The translations under genes were made by a program, and so were the position numbers. The notes beneath the pieces were generated by a model that saw only the letters and a program-made list of their open reading frames with translations, did no database searches and had not been told where the DNA came from. Positions 56,093-64,000 of a stretch of 64,000 nt of DNA are shown here, in pieces; position 1 is the stretch's first letter; every line of letters starts with the position of its first letter. Source of the stretch: Saccharicrinis carchari (GTDB taxonomy: Bacteria > Bacteroidota > Bacteroidia > Bacteroidales > Marinilabiliaceae); assembly GCF_900182605.1 (NCBI RefSeq), contig NZ_FXTB01000005.1, positions 248,001 to 312,000 on the forward strand, in the 5' to 3' direction.

Positions 56093-57321
56093 TGGAACCA
56101 AATAAAATATATGAAGGAGACTGCCGTTATGTCCTGAAAAAAATTGAATCAGAGTCAATCGATATGGTCTATCTTGACCCTCCTTTTTTTACACAAAAAG
56201 AGCATTCTCTAAAAACGAGGGATAATAGCAAAGAATACAAATTTGCCGATAAATGGGATTCTATTGAGGAATATATTGAATTAATATCTGACTCAATTAC
56301 AGAATGTAAAAGAATACTAAAAAAAACTGGTTCTATATTCTTACATTGTGATAAAACAGCATCACATTATATTCGAGTTGCATTAGACAAGGTTTTTGGA
56401 ATGAATAATTTTCAAAGTGAAATTATTTGGAATTATAAACGATGGTCAAATGCAAAAAAAGGATTGCTTAATTCTCATCAAGTAATCTATTTTTACTCAA
56501 AATCTTCCGACTTTAAATTTAATCAGATTTATACTGAGTATTCACCAACAACAAATATCGACCAAATCTTACAAGAGCGAGAACGGGATGAAAATGGTAA
56601 ATCTGTTTACAAAAAAGATGAGAACGGAAATATTGTATTAGCAAAAGAAAAAAAAGGCGTTCCCCTCTCTGACGTTTGGGATATTCCATATTTAAACCCA
56701 AAAGCAAAAGAGCGAGTTGGTTATCCAACTCAAAAACCGGTTTCTCTTTTGCAACAAATAATCAAACTTTGCTCTGATGAAAATGATATAGTTTTAGACC
56801 CTTTTTGTGGGAGTGGAACGACTTGTGTTGCATCCAAATTACTTAATAGAAGATATATTGGGATTGATTTATCTTTAGATGCAATTGAATTAGCAAATAA
56901 GAGATTAGAAGATTTGATTGTTAGTGATTCAAATTTGCTAAAAAATGGTATAGACAGCTATGTTGGAAAATCTGAGAAAGAACTTGGATTATTAAAGTCA
57001 ATAGGTGCAGTCCCTGTTCAACGAAACAGTGGAATTGACGGTTTCCTTCAACAGCAAATTAACGGCAAACCGATACCAGTAAGAATTCAAAAAGATTACG
57101 AAACCCTTGATGATACAATAAGAGCATTGGATAATTCTACCCAAGCTAAAAATACAGATGTCAGAATTATTATTCAAACAAATGATTCTCGCGGATTATT
57201 CCAACTTGATACGAACGCAGTTGTTTTACCTTCAAACGAATTGATAATTAAAGAAAAATTGCAGCGCATAACAATGTATATAGGTAATGGTGGAGATTTG
57301 CAGAAAATTGGACAGTTGTAG
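56092..57321 (+). CDS. Beta-class DNA methyltransferase with extra C-terminal domain (cassette 3, gene 2)
   Basis: A 409-residue modification enzyme partner of the upstream endonuclease. Catalytic motif IV DPPF is at 29-32 and the SAM-binding motif I DPFCGSGTT at 236-244, i.e. beta-class order, with a target-recognition region between. An unusual 120-residue extension follows. It begins VPVQRNSGIDGF (308-318, Asp316) and continues to RIQKDYE (331-337, Q333-K334), a D...QxK pattern like Mrr/endonuclease-fold domains. The last about 19 codons lie inside attC3, so the protein's end is encoded by the recombination site. Confidence 0.85.
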   Translation: MEPNKIYEGDCRYVLKKIESESIDMVYLDPPFFTQKEHSLKTRDNSKEYKFADKWDSIEEYIELISDSITECKRILKKTGSIFLHCDKTASHYIRVALDKVFGMNNFQSEIIWNYKRWSNAKKGLLNSHQVIYFYSKSSDFKFNQIYTEYSPTTNIDQILQERERDENGKSVYKKDENGNIVLAKEKKGVPLSDVWDIPYLNPKAKERVGYPTQKPVSLLQQIIKLCSDENDIVLDPFCGSGTTCVASKLLNRRYIGIDLSLDAIELANKRLEDLIVSDSNLLKNGIDSYVGKSEKELGLLKSIGAVPVQRNSGIDGFLQQQINGKPIPVRIQKDYETLDDTIRALDNSTQAKNTDVRIIIQTNDSRGLFQLDTNAVVLPSNELIIKEKLQRITMYIGNGGDLQKIGQL

Positions 57322-57396
57322 CTCGCAGGTTGCATCGTGGTAATTTGAAAATTCTTTCTACGCAATCCACCACTACCCATATACTCAACGTTGTAT
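57266..57396 (+). repeat. attC-like recombination site 3
   Basis: R'' is GCATAAC (57266-57272; GCGCATAAC from 57264) and R' is GTTGTAT (57390-57396). CAATGTATATAGGTAATGG with TGGA (57272-57294) pairs with TCCACCACTACCCATATAC (57366-57384). The left arm lies inside the end of the methyltransferase gene. The arms resemble those of attC1 (GTAATGG and CCACTAC). Confidence 0.85.
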
Positions 57397-57706
57397 GCAA
57401 GCGAAAAAAAGCGACACCGCAACCATCAACACTCGGAATTTAAAAGTAAACGGACTGGATTGTACCTCGCGGAAAAGTTCGTGCAAACTTGAAGGGCATT
57501 TATTTTGTTTTTCCCCTCGCACCGATTTTAAGAAGCGATAGTGCAAAATTGCAACCCCACCCACAAACAGCACATTTGCAAATCACACCAGCCAACACTC
57601 GACCAAAATTTGCAAAAGAGCTGTTTCTTGCCGACCCACCACCTGCATGTTGATAACTTATTAATAAATACAAAAACACAGTTTCTGATTTCTTTTTATT
57701 AAAGCC
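57397..57706. other. Region between attC3 and the type III locus
   Basis: About 310 bases with no gene. The first 250 are richer in GC than the flanking island and contain TTGCAA-type words several times (AAATTTGCAAAAG, ATTTGCAAATC, AAAATTGCAACC). GTTGATAAC at 57652-57660 repeats the GTTGATA word of the attI region. It could be the original downstream flank of the array or the start of a fourth cassette. Confidence 0.4.
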
Positions 57707-57728
57707 TAAATTTGACATTTATTGTCAA
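57707..57728 (+). promoter_or_regulatory. Promoter and palindromic operator of the XRE gene
   Basis: TAAATTTG (57707-57714) is an exact -7 element. It overlaps a perfect inverted repeat, TTGACA (57712-57717), 5 bp, TGTCAA (57723-57728). The palindrome sits over the transcription start of the XRE regulator gene, which begins 16 bp later. It is the expected site for autorepression. Confidence 0.7.
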
Positions 57729-57744
57729 GATAATTTAAAACAAT

Positions 57745-58044
57745 TTGGAAACAACAGGACAAATAGTTAGACAAACAAGAGAGAAGAAAGGAATGCTCCT
57801 CCGTGAATTAGCAGCCGAATTAGAGATTGATTCAGCGATACTTAGCAAAATTGAACGGGGTGACCGCAGACCACCAAAGGAATTGATTGTTAAAATTGCT
57901 CTGATTCTCAACTTGAATGAAAAAGAATTGATAATGTCGTGGCTGAGTGATAAAATAGTGTATGAAATATCCGAAGAAGAATTTGGATTGGAAGCTTTAA
58001 AACTGGCTGAAAAAAAAGTAAAATATTTCGCAAAGAAGCAATAA
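57745..58044 (+). CDS. XRE-family transcriptional regulator (controller-like)
   Basis: A 99-residue DNA-binding protein with an N-terminal lambda-repressor-like helix-turn-helix (about 6-60): IVRQTREKKGMLLRELAAELEIDSAILSKIERGDRRPPKEL. It begins at a TTG, as no ATG is in frame after the preceding stop. Its stop is directly followed by the Res gene ATG. Small XRE proteins of this kind act as controller (C) proteins or repressors of restriction-modification operons. The palindrome over its own promoter supports that role. Confidence 0.85.
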   Translation: METTGQIVRQTREKKGMLLRELAAELEIDSAILSKIERGDRRPPKELIVKIALILNLNEKELIMSWLSDKIVYEISEEEFGLEALKLAEKKVKYFAKKQ

Positions 58045-60747
58045 ATGGAATTACAATTAGAGGATTTAAAATATCAGGACGAAGCCATTGAATCGGTTAT
58101 TAAAGTATTCGACGGAACAGAAAAGAATACTTTTGATAATTCATGCATTGATGGAATCCGTTCTAATATCTGTAAACTAAACAATGAGGAAATTCTCAAA
58201 AACATAGAGAATATTGCCGAAGAAAATGGAATACATGCAGATATAGCTAATATCAGCGAAGAAAACGACTTGTGTGTTGAAATGGAAACAGGAACAGGAA
58301 AAACACTTGTATACCTGAAAACCATTTACGAATTATACAAGCACTATGGATTTACAAAGTTTATTATTCTTGTTCCCTCAGTTGCTATTCGACAAGGTGT
58401 TTTAAATACATTTAACGGATTTAGCCGACAGTTGGAAGAATTGTACGGTTTTAAACCAAATGCTTTTGAATACGACAGCAAAAAACTGAGCAAGGTTACT
58501 AATTACATTGAAGACCAGCATCCGCAAATAATGATAATGACCCTTGCTTCATTTAATTCTGAAGATAAAATCTTGAATCAGGCACAGCGAGAAGATTTAT
58601 TTTCAAACATGCCATTCATTGAAGCAATAGGAAAAACCAATCCGATTATTTTCATGGATGAACCGCAAGAGGGAATGGACACCGATAATTCACATGAACG
58701 TATCGGAAAATTAAATCCTCTTTTTAAAATTAGATTTTCCGCTACTCACAAAGTAGTATGCAATTTACTTTATCGTTTGACTCCATACGATAGTTACAAA
58801 CAAGGACTTGTGAAGAAAATTGAAGTTCTTACGGTAACCGAAAAAAACGATGAAGCATCACTAAAAATAGAATTTTCTGAAGTTCAGAACGGGAAAAGTG
58901 ACCCGAAAGCAAAATTAAAAGCATGGCATCAGACTAAATCTGGGAAAATTGAATTTAAAGATACAAAATGGTTAAAAGTAGGTGATAACTTAGGGGATGT
59001 TACTAGCAATCCAAGCTATCTTAACTACAAAATAAACCGAATAAATAAAAGTCTGAAAACACAAAAATGGAGCGTTACATTTAGTAATGGTGTTGAGTTG
59101 TTTGAAAAAACTACAACAGGAAATTTACAGCCTATTTGGACTTTACAGTTAGAATGGTTAATCCATCGCCATTTTACAAAAACAGAACGACTTGCCGAAA
59201 AAGGAATCAAGTGTTTATCCTTAATTTTTATCGACAAAGTGTCTAATTACATGGGTGAAGAGCCTATTATTAAAAACCTTTTTGCCGAAAAATACCGTGA
59301 AATTTACCCCGAATACAATGGAGGAAAAGAGCCAAGCGAGGAATATATAAAATCAATTCAAGGATATTATTTCGCTCAAAAAGCTTCGGGCGAATTTGCC
59401 GATAATGAAGGAGGTGTTAACGAACAAAAACGCATTTACGAACTTATTTTAAAAGGTCGTGAAGAATTGTTAAATAAGGACAACCCCGTTCAGTTTGTTT
59501 TTTCTCATTCAGCTTTAGGAGTTGGTTGGGATAATCCAAATGTTTTCAATATTGCAACTCTGAATACTGCATTTTCCGAAATCCGAAAACGTCAAGAAAT
59601 AGGACGAGGTTTGCGGATTTGCGTAAATCAGGATGGACAGCGTGTTTATGATAGCCTTGCGGTTGAAGATTCAGAAAGGATTAATCAGCTAACTGTAATC
59701 CCAAATGAAACTTATGAAACGTTTGTAACTCAATATCAGGAAGAAATTAAATCGGTTTATGGTTCAGCTTCTGCAGGTGCTGGAATGACACATACACACA
59801 AAGGAGAAAAACAAAACCTTGTGAAATTCAAAAGAAACCAATCTGAAACTATTGATGAAGCTTTTAAACGTTTTTGGAAAGCTATGTCAAAGAAAACCGA
59901 TTACATTATGTCTTTTAGCGAGGACAATTTGATAAGCACATCTGTTGAAAGATTAAATCAAATAGAAATTCCTGATTATGTTATTGAGGCAAGTAGTCAT
60001 ATGATTCAGGAAATTTCCGAAGATGGAAAACAAGATGAGTTTGGCGGTAAAGAATCGCGTCAAATGAAAGCGAGTTTTACAGCACTTGACTTAATCGAAG
60101 AATTAAGTGAAAATACTGGCATTAGCTATCAAACGACAATCGAAATTATTAATAAAATAAATCTTGACCATTTTATAAAAAATCCACCTCGCTTTATTCA
60201 TGAAGCTGCTTCAATTATTCGCAATGTAGAATTAGAAGAAATGGTACGTGGGCTTGATTATCATATAACAGGCGATGAGTACACTTTTAATTTCGAAGAA
60301 TTTGAGCGTCAAATCGATGATAAGAAAATCAGGGAAACTCCAAATAAAGGGGTTTACGATAAATTTGTTTTTGATAGTGATATTGAATCTCGATTTGGTT
60401 TACATGCTGAAAATGACCCTGAAGTAGTTTGTTTTCTCAAATTGCCACTTTGGTATAAAATCAAGACACCTGTTGGTGAATACAATCCTGATTTTGGTGT
60501 AGTAATGAAGCGTAAACAGTTAAAAACTGGCAATGAAAGTCAGTATTATTTTGTAGTCGAAACGAAAGGAACAGACGACATAAATGATAAAAAAGCGTTA
60601 ACTGAAAGTGAAATTTATAAAATAAGATGCGCCATAAAACACTTTACTGCTTTGGGCGTGGAAGTTCAATACAATGCTCCAATAAAGGAATACAACACTT
60701 TCAAAACAAAAGCAACACAAACAATTAATGAATTAGAAGAAGCATAG
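58045..60747 (+). CDS. res: Type III restriction enzyme Res subunit (helicase-nuclease)
   Basis: A 900-residue protein. SF2 helicase motif I (Walker A) is ETGTGKT at 81-87, motif II DEPQ at 205-208, motif III SAT at 232-234 and motif VI QEIGRGLRI near 516-524. The C-terminal nuclease domain has NPDFG (814-818, Asp816) and VVETK (837-841, E839-x-K841), a PD-(D/E)xK site. It translocates on DNA and cuts when two unmodified sites are met. It starts immediately after the XRE stop and is followed by Mod after 2 bp. Usually mod precedes res, so the order here is reversed. Confidence 0.92.
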   Translation: MELQLEDLKYQDEAIESVIKVFDGTEKNTFDNSCIDGIRSNICKLNNEEILKNIENIAEENGIHADIANISEENDLCVEMETGTGKTLVYLKTIYELYKHYGFTKFIILVPSVAIRQGVLNTFNGFSRQLEELYGFKPNAFEYDSKKLSKVTNYIEDQHPQIMIMTLASFNSEDKILNQAQREDLFSNMPFIEAIGKTNPIIFMDEPQEGMDTDNSHERIGKLNPLFKIRFSATHKVVCNLLYRLTPYDSYKQGLVKKIEVLTVTEKNDEASLKIEFSEVQNGKSDPKAKLKAWHQTKSGKIEFKDTKWLKVGDNLGDVTSNPSYLNYKINRINKSLKTQKWSVTFSNGVELFEKTTTGNLQPIWTLQLEWLIHRHFTKTERLAEKGIKCLSLIFIDKVSNYMGEEPIIKNLFAEKYREIYPEYNGGKEPSEEYIKSIQGYYFAQKASGEFADNEGGVNEQKRIYELILKGREELLNKDNPVQFVFSHSALGVGWDNPNVFNIATLNTAFSEIRKRQEIGRGLRICVNQDGQRVYDSLAVEDSERINQLTVIPNETYETFVTQYQEEIKSVYGSASAGAGMTHTHKGEKQNLVKFKRNQSETIDEAFKRFWKAMSKKTDYIMSFSEDNLISTSVERLNQIEIPDYVIEASSHMIQEISEDGKQDEFGGKESRQMKASFTALDLIEELSENTGISYQTTIEIINKINLDHFIKNPPRFIHEAASIIRNVELEEMVRGLDYHITGDEYTFNFEEFERQIDDKKIRETPNKGVYDKFVFDSDIESRFGLHAENDPEVVCFLKLPLWYKIKTPVGEYNPDFGVVMKRKQLKTGNESQYYFVVETKGTDDINDKKALTESEIYKIRCAIKHFTALGVEVQYNAPIKEYNTFKTKATQTINELEEA

Positions 60748-60749
60748 CA

Positions 60750-62729
60750 ATGGAAAATATACAAGACTTAATGCCTAACAGTCACGATTGGAACAAAGAG
60801 CGTTTAGAAACTTTAAAGCAAATGTTTCCTGACCTGTTTACAAACGAAGGGCAATTAAATATAAATGAACTAAAAAAAGTTGTAGACCCTAGCAGTGTTG
60901 CCGAAACAGAACGTTATGAGTTTCGTTGGTTTGGCAAAAGCAATGCTAAACGTAATGCCTTTACTCCAAGCAATGCAACCCTAATTTATGATGAGCAACG
61001 AAGCGTAAATCCAACCGAGAGCGAAAACCTGATAATTGAAGGTGAAAACCTTGAAGTGCTAAAGCTTTTAAGCGGAAGCTATCGTGAAAAAATAAAATGC
61101 ATATATATAGACCCTCCATATAACAAGGATAAAGATTTCGTTTACAAAGACACATGGAAACTAGACATAAAGGCTTATTGGGAATTAAATGGAGTTTTCA
61201 GAGATGGTGTTAAAGTTGATACAAATTCAGATACAGATGGTCGTTATCATAGTAATTGGCTAAATATGATGTATAGTCGTCTTTTGATATCAAGACAGCT
61301 CCTTAAAGAAGATGGTGTTATTTTTATATCAATTGATGATACTGAAATCCATCATCTTCGAAAAATGTGTGATGAAGTTTTTGGAGAACGAAATTTTCTT
61401 ACTCAATTTTCATGGAGAACAGATGGGAATTTTGATAACCAAGCGAAATTCAAAAAATGCCATGAATATATTGTTGTTTATGCAAAAAATGAAGAATTAT
61501 TTCCTGCACCACCAGTTGTAGACCCAGGCACAAATGATGATAGTAAGTTATTCTTGGAAGAAATTAGAAATACGATTGTCAAAAATGGACCAAAAAATCC
61601 AGTTAGCGAAGTTAAATTACCAATAGGTTTTCCATCTGATATCAAGAATGGAACTATTGATAAAAGAGAAAAATCTTGGCCAAATTATTTAAATGATGCT
61701 ATAATAACAGATGGAAAACTTCAGTCAGAAACAATTGTAAAAAGTGGATGGAGTTCAAAGGATTTATTAATTGAATTTATTGAAAATAATTGCCAACCTA
61801 TAACTGATTCCAAAGGGCAAGAAACCAAGTTTGTTATATCTAATTCTGGTGCTATTGAAGTTGTCAAAATACGTTCAGATAAGCAAAGCCACGTAATAAC
61901 GGTACTTAATGGTTTAGGTGGCCCACAAAAGGCTTCAGCTGAATTAGAAAAAATTGAAGTTGTTTTTGACGGTTATCCAAAACCAATAGAGTTAATTCAA
62001 TATTTTATTAAAATGAATGAGTATGAAGAAGACCAAATCTTTTTAGATTTTTTTGCAGGTTCTGGAACTTTAGGTCATGCTATGTTTAAATTGAATGAGG
62101 AAGAAGGAACTAACAGACGTTTTATTTTAGTCCAACTTCCTGAAGCAACTGAAGCCAACAGTAAAGCCAAATCATCAGGTTTTGAAAAAATAAGCGACAT
62201 TACAATAGAACGAAATAAGCGTGTTGTTGAAAAAATCATTGAAGAAAAGAAAAATAAACAACCCGATTTGTTCAACAATGGCGATGCAGAAGAAGCAACA
62301 AAAGGATTAGGTTTTAAAGTATTCAAACTGACAAAATCAAACTTCCCACGAGTTGAATTTGCACCAGACCCAAACAAAACAGATGAAGAAAATATAGAGC
62401 TTTTTAAAAAATACATTTCAGACAAAGAAGCACAACTGGTTACCGCTTTTAACCGTGATGAATTATTAACAGAGATATTACTTAAAAATAATTTTACGCT
62501 CAATTACAGAACCGAGAAACAAGAGCAATTCAAAAAGAATGAAATTCTTCATGTTACCGATGGAGAAAAGGAAACCCTTATTTGCCTTGATATAATAATA
62601 GATATGGAAACGGTAGAACATTTCAAAACCAATACCGAACAGAAATTTATCTGTCTTGAAAGAGCTTTAGATACAACAAAGAAATACAACCTAAAACACT
62701 ACATGGGCGATAAATTTATTGCGTTTTAA
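60750..62729 (+). CDS. mod: Type III DNA methyltransferase Mod subunit
   Basis: A 659-residue beta-class adenine/cytosine N-methyltransferase. Motif IV is DPPYN at 121-125 and the SAM-binding motif I is DFFAGSGT at 433-440. Between them is a long target-recognition region, which differs between type III systems. The C-terminal ~180 residues carry an AT-rich helical tail (NKTDEENIELFKKYISD). With Res it protects sites by hemimethylation and defines specificity. It lies in the XRE-res-mod operon with 2 bp between res and mod, indicating stoichiometric coupling. Confidence 0.92.
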   Translation: MENIQDLMPNSHDWNKERLETLKQMFPDLFTNEGQLNINELKKVVDPSSVAETERYEFRWFGKSNAKRNAFTPSNATLIYDEQRSVNPTESENLIIEGENLEVLKLLSGSYREKIKCIYIDPPYNKDKDFVYKDTWKLDIKAYWELNGVFRDGVKVDTNSDTDGRYHSNWLNMMYSRLLISRQLLKEDGVIFISIDDTEIHHLRKMCDEVFGERNFLTQFSWRTDGNFDNQAKFKKCHEYIVVYAKNEELFPAPPVVDPGTNDDSKLFLEEIRNTIVKNGPKNPVSEVKLPIGFPSDIKNGTIDKREKSWPNYLNDAIITDGKLQSETIVKSGWSSKDLLIEFIENNCQPITDSKGQETKFVISNSGAIEVVKIRSDKQSHVITVLNGLGGPQKASAELEKIEVVFDGYPKPIELIQYFIKMNEYEEDQIFLDFFAGSGTLGHAMFKLNEEEGTNRRFILVQLPEATEANSKAKSSGFEKISDITIERNKRVVEKIIEEKKNKQPDLFNNGDAEEATKGLGFKVFKLTKSNFPRVEFAPDPNKTDEENIELFKKYISDKEAQLVTAFNRDELLTEILLKNNFTLNYRTEKQEQFKKNEILHVTDGEKETLICLDIIIDMETVEHFKTNTEQKFICLERALDTTKKYNLKHYMGDKFIAF

Positions 62730-62746
62730 TAAAAAATCTGACAGTT

Positions 62747-64000
62747 ATGAAAAATGAATGGATTAATAAAAAAAGAGAACGGTCTGTTAACAGTTTAAAG
62801 CTTTGGAGTGATAATCCTCGCTTAAACCCAAGCAATGAGTATGTCAGGCTGTCAGATTATATTAATGAAATAATTTCAAATGATTTTGATAAAAATGAAT
62901 TTATCAGACTTGTAAAATCAATTGTTGATAGAGATTTTCTTTCTTTTGACCCTGTTGTCGTTTGGCAAAAAGAAAAGGATGGACCTTATACTGTCATTGA
63001 AGGTAATCGAAGAGTAATTGCCTTAAAACTTTTACGTGAACCCCATAAAGCTCCAAAAGCTATAAAACAAACGATAGCTAAACTTGCTCAAGGAGCTAAG
63101 AATAAAGATTTTCTTGAAAAAATACCAGTCCTGATAGCTCCATCATTTGAAGATATAGAATGGTACTTGCATGAAAGGCATAATCAATCTGGTCTTATGC
63201 GTAAATGGAGTAGAGAACAACAGCTCAATGCAATTTATGATTTGTATGAAAAATACAATGGTGATATAGCTAGCCTTATCCGTATTTCAGGTTTAAGTCA
63301 AGGTGATATTGAAGGGCATATAAGAGTTATTAAACTTAAAAACTACATTCACAATCTAAAAGATTTGTTAAGCGACGAGGAATATTCCACGGCTGTATCA
63401 CATCGTTTCCCAATTTCAACATTGGAAAGATGGTTTTCTAATACAGAAGTTCGAAAGAGATGGAATATTAACTATGATGGTGTAAATGTTAATGTAGAAA
63501 CAGAAGAAGATGATTTTAAGAAAGCGTATTCTCAGCTGGTGAAATGGATGTTAGCAGATGAAAAGGCAGAGAATAAAATTAACTCTCGAACAATTCGCAA
63601 TGCTGAACAAATAGTCCATTTCTTGGATAAATTTGAAAAAGTTAATAAGTCAGATGTTCCTATTTCTTTTACAGAAAGAAAAAACAATGGTACTGTTGCA
63701 AAAGATGTAGTAAAACCACAAACGGCTTCTCCTATTACCAAGAATAATAAACGAACCAAACTAATTGATAATAAATACTCATTAACAACTACTGATTTAC
63801 GTTTGTTGGATATCTTTGAAGAGCTTAAGAATATTCCTTTAAGATGGAAAAATGCAATATCAGCATCCATTCGTGTTATACTTGATATTTCTGTAAGAAA
63901 TTATATTATCAATAACAATCTTGAAGCAGATATTTGTAAAAAATACAAAACAGCTTTAGTCAATATAACTCTACAGCAGAGACTTGACTTTTTAAAGGAC
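62747..64000 (+). CDS. ParB-like N-terminal domain protein, cut by the window edge
   Basis: From ATG 62747 there are 418 open codons to the right edge. Residues 65-97 hold a ParB/Srx-type core: FDPVVVWQKE then VIEGNRRVIALKLL, with the nucleotide-binding EGNRR at 85-89. Residues 150-215 look like the HTH/partner region (LIRISGLSQGDIEGHIRVIKL). ParB-fold proteins of this kind bind CTP or DNA, and some have nuclease activity. Only 17 bp separate it from mod, so it belongs to the type III operon and may be a fourth component of it. Its function is unproven. Confidence 0.7.
   Translation, partial: MKNEWINKKRERSVNSLKLWSDNPRLNPSNEYVRLSDYINEIISNDFDKNEFIRLVKSIVDRDFLSFDPVVVWQKEKDGPYTVIEGNRRVIALKLLREPHKAPKAIKQTIAKLAQGAKNKDFLEKIPVLIAPSFEDIEWYLHERHNQSGLMRKWSREQQLNAIYDLYEKYNGDIASLIRISGLSQGDIEGHIRVIKLKNYIHNLKDLLSDEEYSTAVSHRFPISTLERWFSNTEVRKRWNINYDGVNVNVETEEDDFKKAYSQLVKWMLADEKAENKINSRTIRNAEQIVHFLDKFEKVNKSDVPISFTERKNNGTVAKDVVKPQTASPITKNNKRTKLIDNKYSLTTTDLRLLDIFEELKNIPLRWKNAISASIRVILDISVRNYIINNNLEADICKKYKTALVNITLQQRLDFLKD

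Larger units (their letters stand above)
50798..57396 (+). mobile_element. Integron-like cassette array with non-IntI recombinase
   Basis: The element comprises the recombinase, a candidate attI and three cassettes, each closed by an attC-like site. Cassette 1 runs from 52099 to 54061 (methyltransferase, hydrolase), cassette 2 from 54062 to 55406 (Shedu) and cassette 3 from 55407 to 57390 (ApaLI-type R-M). Each cassette's first bases are the reverse complement of its own R'' box: GTTACAGGGC with GCCCTGTAAC, GTTGGGCTTA with TAAGCCCAAC, GTTATGCGC with GCGCATAAC. Genes fill each cassette and end in or just before the attC. The island is markedly AT-richer than the backbone. Confidence 0.85.

Noticed and set aside
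57390-62729. Type III locus as a fourth cassette
   Set aside because: A cassette starting GTTGTATGC should end with GCATACAAC. Only isolated ATACAAC words occur (for example near 60700 and 62670), inside genes and without palindromic arms. The question stays open beyond the window.

Overview
This window looks like the chromosome of a Bacteroidota bacterium, probably Bacteroidales/Marinilabiliales-like. The evidence is several promoters with the Bacteroidota -7 element TAnnTTTG, a short primary sigma factor without region 1.1, lineage-typical proteins (DUF4494, STN/CarboxypepD_reg, short glucose-6-phosphate isomerase, Rho with a Lys/Ala-rich insert) and weak Shine-Dalgarno use. The taxon is inferred from gene content only.

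Bases 1-50,670 are mostly housekeeping backbone. A leftward cluster (recR, membrane protein, HAD phosphatase, glycosyltransferase running off the left edge) faces a rightward rbfA, methyltransferase, FtsX-type permease and NAD-binding protein. Then come leftward lysS-gpsA-pgi, rightward lipA, lipB and recJ, and a B12-linked metabolic block: mutA, a decayed GxxExxY fragment, mutB, then metH behind a structured leader, and metF. After these lie an aldehyde dehydrogenase, recX, an LPP20-like lipoprotein, an ECF sigma/FecR/STN signalling trio, a serine-less ACP-like protein, DUF4494, a very large protein that I recognise as pyrophosphate-dependent PEP carboxykinase, a lactonase-type lipoprotein, an Imm17-like membrane protein, a mazEF remnant, a GNAT protein, rpe, rpoD, rho, an AAA ATPase and nifJ (pyruvate:ferredoxin oxidoreductase). 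MutAB, PPi-PEPCK and PFOR together suggest an anaerobic succinate/propionate metabolism.

Bases 50,800-64,000 are an AT-rich accessory island and the most interesting part. A tyrosine recombinase (50,873-52,003) is followed, 95 bp after its stop, by an integron-like cassette array. Three attC-like sites (53,936-54,067; 55,334-55,412; 57,266-57,396) were found by reading the sequence. The first 9-10 bases of each cassette are the exact reverse complement of the R'' box at that cassette's own end, which is the signature of circular integron cassettes. Cassette 1 carries a methyltransferase and an alpha/beta hydrolase. Cassette 2 carries a Shedu (DUF4263) defence nuclease. Cassette 3 carries an ApaLI-type restriction-modification pair. 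The recombinase lacks room for the extra domain of canonical IntI integrases and is transcribed toward the cassettes, opposite to classical integrons. Two 12-bp direct repeats between it and cassette 1 are candidate attI binding sites.

Beyond the last attC lies a type III restriction-modification locus in the order XRE regulator, Res, Mod, ParB-like protein. It has a palindromic operator over the regulator's own promoter and runs off the right edge. Whether it is a giant fourth cassette or the flank of the array cannot be decided here. The island as a whole is a defence locus built on cassette capture.
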